Source: Stenotrophomonas sp. UBA2302
GTDB lineage: Bacteria > Pseudomonadota > Gammaproteobacteria > Xanthomonadales > Xanthomonadaceae
Direction of reading: 5' to 3'
Assembly (NCBI GenBank): GCA_002345545.1
Contig: DDVW01000006.1
Coordinates: 39,906 to 57,944, forward strand
DNA length: 18,039 nucleotides
Shown: one piece after another, positions 15,196 to 18,039 of the stretch
Numbering within the stretch: the stretch's first letter is position 1
How the letters are laid out: every line of letters starts with the position of its first letter
Notes under the pieces: model-generated
Database searches by the model: none
The model's input: only the letters and a program-made list of their open reading frames with translations
What the model was told of the DNA's origin: nothing
Made by a program: the position numbers and the translations under genes

Positions 15196-15849
15196 ATGAA
15201 ACGTCTACTCCTGCTTCTGGCGCTGGCTGCCGTACTTCCCTGCGCAAGCGCCGCTGACAACATCAGCAAGATCAACGGCAGCATCTCCACCGAGGCCAAC
15301 AGCAGCTACGGCAACCTGGAAACGGTCAACGGCAGCATCCAGCTGGCCACGGGCGTGCGTGCCGGCGTGGTGGAAACCGTCAACGGCAACATCCACCTCG
15401 ATGACAACGTGCAGGCGCGCAGCATCGACACCGTCAACGGGCGCATCCGCGCCGGCCGCAACCTGGTACTGGCGCGCGGGCTGGAAACCGTCAATGGCGG
15501 CATCTATGTCGACCGCGGCAGCCGTATCGGTGGCGATGTTGAAACCGTCAACGGCGCCATCGGTCTGGTCGGCACCCAGGTCGATGGCGGGATCGAAACC
15601 GTCAACGGCGATATCACCGTGGGCATCGATTCCCATGTCAAAGGCGGCATCACCGTCACCCGTCCCTCCTTCGGCCTGTCGCTGACACCCCCGCGCAAGC
15701 CGCGTATCGTCGTCGGTCCCGGTGCGGTGGTGGAAGGCAGCCTGCGGTTCGACCGCGAAGTCACGCTCTACGTCCACGATTCAGCGCGGATCGGGCCGGT
15801 AAACGGCGCCAACGTGCTGCGCTTCAGCACCGGCACCGCGCCGGAATAG
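15196..15849 (+). CDS. Secreted ETVNG-repeat protein, predicted beta-solenoid (DUF4097-like)
   Basis: A 217-residue exported protein of unknown function. The signal peptide spans about residues 1-19 (cut near ASA). Residues 23-152 are tandem repeats of 18-19 residues, each built around (E/D)TVNG-I; the Asn-Gly of each turn is at 27, 45, 63, 81, 100, 119 and 137. Such regular Asn-Gly turns with alternating hydrophobics fit a right-handed beta-helix, related in style to DUF4097 putative adhesin repeats. Residues 153-217 lack the repeat and contain PPRKPRIVVGPGAVVEGSL and LYVHDSARIG. ATG at 15196 is preferred over 15148 because GGAGG lies five bases before it and the signal peptide begins there. 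The M28 gene follows after 52 bases, perhaps cotranscribed. Confidence 0.85.
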   Translation: MKRLLLLLALAAVLPCASAADNISKINGSISTEANSSYGNLETVNGSIQLATGVRAGVVETVNGNIHLDDNVQARSIDTVNGRIRAGRNLVLARGLETVNGGIYVDRGSRIGGDVETVNGAIGLVGTQVDGGIETVNGDITVGIDSHVKGGITVTRPSFGLSLTPPRKPRIVVGPGAVVEGSLRFDREVTLYVHDSARIGPVNGANVLRFSTGTAPE

Positions 15850-15901
15850 ATACGTTTCTTTCACAGCTGCACACGGGAATCAACGCCCAACTGGAGTCTT
15901 C

Positions 15902-17608
15902 ATGCATCGCAAACTGTTGTTGTGTCTGGCCATCAGCGCCGCACTGGTCGCCTGCAAGCAGGAATCGCCGACGGTAGCCGCCACCCCCCCGGCACCGGTA
16001 TCCACGCACGCCTTCACCAGCGCGATCACCGCCCCTGATTTCGGCGAACTGGTCAAGCAGCTGGCCTCGGACGAATTCGAAGGCCGTGCGCCGGGCAGCA
16101 ACGGCGAAGAGCTCACCGTCAACTACATCCGTGACCAGATGCAGCGCATCGGCCTGCAACCGGGCAACGGCGACAGCTGGTTCCAGGACGTGCCGATGAC
16201 CGAGACCACGGCCGATCCGGACACCGTGCTGAAGATCCAGCGCAACGGTGCGGCCGAAGAACTGAAGTTCGGCACCGACATGGTCATCGGCACCCGTACT
16301 GGACAACCGGAGATCCGCATCGACAACAGCGAGATGGTGTTCGTCGGCTATGGCGTCGATGCCCCCGAGCAGGACTGGAACGACTACGAAGGCCAGGACT
16401 GGAAGGGCAAGACCGTCGTCATGTTCGTCAATGACCCCGGCTTCCATACCAGCGACGCCCAGTTGTTCGACGGCAAGCGCATGACCTACTACGGGCGCTG
16501 GACCTACAAGTTCGAGGAAGCCGCACGCAAGGGCGCGGCGGCTGCGCTGATCGTGCACGATACCGCCGGCGCCTCGTATGGCTGGGATGTGGTGAAGAAT
16601 TCCTGGGGCGGTGCGCAGTACGACCTGCCGGCAGCCGAGGACAAGGAACCGCGCCTGCAGGCACAGGGCTGGCTCAGCGCCGAGGCCGCCCGCCGGCTGT
16701 TCGCCGAGGCCGGGCTGGACCTGGACAAGGCCTACACCGATGCCAACAGACGCGGCTTCAAGCCCCAGCCACTGAAGGCCGGCCTCTCCCTGGACCTGAA
16801 AAGCACCATCGCCGAAAAGAACTCGCGCAACGTGGTTGGCGTCCTGCCCGGTGGCAAGCGCGCCGACGAAGCCGTGCTCTACATGGCGCACTGGGATCAC
16901 CTCGGCAAGCATGAGGGCCAGGAAGGCGACAATATCTACAACGGCGCGGTGGACAACGCCACCGGCGTGGCCGGCATCCTCGAAATCGCCGATGCGATGG
17001 CCCACCAGGCAACGCCGCCGGAACGCTCGGTGGTGTTCCTCGCCGTCACCCTGGAAGAATCCGGCCTGCTCGGCTCGCAGTACTACGTGAACCACCCGTC
17101 CTTCCCGCTCGACAAGATCGCCGGCGTCATCAACATCGATGCGATGTCGGTCAGCGGCCGCACCCGCGACATGACCGTCACCGGTTTCGGCAGCTCGCAG
17201 CTGGAGGACATCCTCAAGCCGCTGGCAGACGGCCAGAAGCGCACCCTGCGTGCCGAAACCTCGGTGCAGAGCGGGTTCTACTTCCGCTCCGATCACTTCA
17301 ACTTCGCCAAGGCCGGCGTGCCCGCGCTCTATGCCGGCGGTGGTGAAGACCTGCGCGAGGGTGGTATCGACGCCGGGCGCCGCGCCGCTGAAGCCTATGG
17401 CAAGGAGCGTTACCACGGGCCGAAGGACGAGTACGACCCCCTGACCTGGAAGCTGGATGGCACGGTTGAGGATCTGGAGCTGCTCTACGGCGTCGGCAAA
17501 CAGCTGGCCAGCGGTGATGCCTGGCCCAACTGGCACGAAGGCAACCCGTTCAAGGCTCCGCGTGATGCAATGATGAAAGCCGCACCCGAACACAGTACGG
17601 GCGAATAA
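15902..17608 (+). CDS. M28 family metallopeptidase, lipoprotein, with PA domain
   Basis: A 568-residue zinc peptidase. The N-terminus has a lipobox LVAC with lipidated Cys18, so it is membrane-anchored in the periplasm or outer membrane. The M28 set is complete: His330 (AHWDH), bridging Asp351 (AVDNATG), catalytic Glu385 and zinc-binding Glu386 (LEESG), Asp413 (NIDAM) and His465 (RSDHF). Residues about 130-300 form a protease-associated insert ahead of the catalytic domain, as in many M28 aminopeptidases. The reaction is probably removal of N-terminal residues from peptides; specificity cannot be read. TGGAG lies upstream of the ATG. It lies 52 bases after the ETVNG-repeat gene on the same strand. 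A hairpin at 17632 follows the stop. Confidence 0.95.
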   Translation: MHRKLLLCLAISAALVACKQESPTVAATPPAPVSTHAFTSAITAPDFGELVKQLASDEFEGRAPGSNGEELTVNYIRDQMQRIGLQPGNGDSWFQDVPMTETTADPDTVLKIQRNGAAEELKFGTDMVIGTRTGQPEIRIDNSEMVFVGYGVDAPEQDWNDYEGQDWKGKTVVMFVNDPGFHTSDAQLFDGKRMTYYGRWTYKFEEAARKGAAAALIVHDTAGASYGWDVVKNSWGGAQYDLPAAEDKEPRLQAQGWLSAEAARRLFAEAGLDLDKAYTDANRRGFKPQPLKAGLSLDLKSTIAEKNSRNVVGVLPGGKRADEAVLYMAHWDHLGKHEGQEGDNIYNGAVDNATGVAGILEIADAMAHQATPPERSVVFLAVTLEESGLLGSQYYVNHPSFPLDKIAGVINIDAMSVSGRTRDMTVTGFGSSQLEDILKPLADGQKRTLRAETSVQSGFYFRSDHFNFAKAGVPALYAGGGEDLREGGIDAGRRAAEAYGKERYHGPKDEYDPLTWKLDGTVEDLELLYGVGKQLASGDAWPNWHEGNPFKAPRDAMMKAAPEHSTGE

Positions 17609-17622
17609 TCCCGTCATACGCA

Positions 17623-17677
17623 TGGCTGCAAGCAGTGGAACGGATGTCCTGGCACCGTTCCACTGCCTGGCTGCAAG
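17623..17677. repeat. 12-bp inverted repeat flanked by 10-bp direct repeats
   Basis: GCAGTGGAACGG (17632-17643) pairs perfectly with CCGTTCCACTGC (17655-17666) around an 11-base loop. Immediately outside lie two exact copies of TGGCTGCAAG (17623-17632 and 17668-17677). It begins 15 bases after the M28 stop. No T-tract follows, so it is not a standard intrinsic terminator, though it could stabilise the M28 message 3' end. Confidence 0.6.
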
Positions 17678-17696
17678 AATACGGACAACTGCGTAG

Positions 17697-17849
17697 CCAA
17701 CGACTCAAGACGCTGCGCATTCTGTAACCAGCTCTTTTGCCTTTCACTCAGCGCAGTACACCCAGCCTTTGCGCGACGAGGCGGTGTGCATCACCGCGCC
17801 GGAGATTGCCGCCCGCTGGGCGCAGGCGGTGGTGCTACGACGGCGCTGA
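17697..17849 (+). other. Coding-like 50-codon open frame without a usual start, possible gene remnant
   Basis: From a TAG at 17694 the frame is open for 50 codons to TGA at 17847-17849 and contains YTQPLRDEAVCITAPEI and AARWAQAVVLRRR. Residue use looks protein-like, and an intrinsic terminator starts 24 bases after the stop, the geometry of a true gene end. There is no ATG and no ribosome binding site; TTG or GTG starts would give only about 20-26 residues. I do not recognise the sequence. It may be the 3' remnant of a lost gene or chance. Confidence 0.25.
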
Positions 17850-17872
17850 TTGCATTCACCCGCCATTTTTCC

Positions 17873-17899
17873 AAGCCCGGTACTGCCGGGCTTTTTCTT
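17873..17899 (+). terminator. Intrinsic terminator with no clear gene upstream
   Basis: A perfect 8-bp stem AAGCCCGG (17873-17880) / CCGGGCTT (17886-17893) around TACTG is followed by TTTCTTTG on the plus strand. It is a strong terminator, but the nearest confident plus-strand gene ended 265 bases earlier. From 17900 to the window end I see no gene; the end (18027-18039) is an A-run then CCCC, possibly the start of the next terminator. Confidence 0.8.
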
Positions 17900-18039
17900 T
17901 GTCCTCGACAATACACTCGTTCCCGAGGTGCTCTCCCGCAGCGCTGGTGATAATGCTTGCCACCGCAATCGCGGTAATGCCTCACGCGTAGCGCATATCC
18001 TGGATTTTCAGACCATTTTTGCTGCCAATAAAAAACCCC

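Noticed and set aside
13824..15299. A longer EnvC start at 15299 (491 residues)
   Set aside because: It would place 71 residues before the export signal and overlap the divergent gene at 15196, which has a clear ribosome binding site and signal peptide.
15196..15652. DNA tandem repeats considered as a CRISPR-like array
   Set aside because: The repeats are in frame, encode the ETVNG rungs, and the intervening sequence is coding with a preserved 54-57 base period.
17744..17985. Minus-strand frames of 64-74 codons in the right-hand intergenic region
   Set aside because: They read through the strong terminator stem, have Arg/Ser/Ala-rich content, no ribosome binding site and no recognisable family.

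Overview
The window looks like core chromosome of a Xanthomonadaceae gammaproteobacterium, most likely Stenotrophomonas or a close relative. This rests on the high GC (by eye about two-thirds), the short PutA without a DNA-binding domain, the layout of the cytochrome c oxidase genes and a REP-like palindrome. The genus is an inference from remembered protein character, not from a search.

Positions 1-5713 hold an aa3-type cytochrome c oxidase locus. Reading leftwards on the minus strand it runs DUF2244 membrane protein, coxB (subunit II, CuA), coxA (subunit I, haem/CuB), a 44-residue membrane protein, ctaG/Cox11 (CuB insertion) and coxC (subunit III). The genes are tightly spaced behind one plausible sigma-70 promoter at 5750-5778. 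Beyond a hairpin between convergent genes lie a small DUF2909 membrane protein (plus strand) and the start of a SURF1 gene (minus strand) that leaves the window at its left edge. The 44-residue gene and the SURF1 gene had to be read directly from the sequence.

Positions 5714-9526 hold an AT-rich regulatory region, then a bifunctional putA (proline to glutamate, feeding electrons to the quinone pool) closed by a strong terminator. After it come a REP-like palindrome and a second, bidirectional terminator. Positions 9527-10960 (minus) encode a FadL-type outer membrane channel; its upstream region carries a good promoter with a perfect 6+6 palindrome at the predicted start point.

Positions 11178-17608 are an envelope-quality-control neighbourhood. 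It holds an intact rhomboid protease, DUF1820 (apparently leaderless), a CtpA-type S41 protease downstream of an EnvC-like amidase activator (minus strand), a secreted beta-solenoid-like protein built from ETVNG repeats, and an M28 peptidase lipoprotein. Positions 17609-18039 hold no convincing gene, but do hold a 12-bp hairpin flanked by direct repeats and an orphan terminator behind a coding-like 50-codon frame.

I see no CRISPR array, insertion sequence, tRNA, rRNA or obvious defence system. The window is mostly conserved housekeeping genes. The least explained parts are the ETVNG repeat protein, the 44-residue cox gene, the FadL operator and the right-hand intergenic region.
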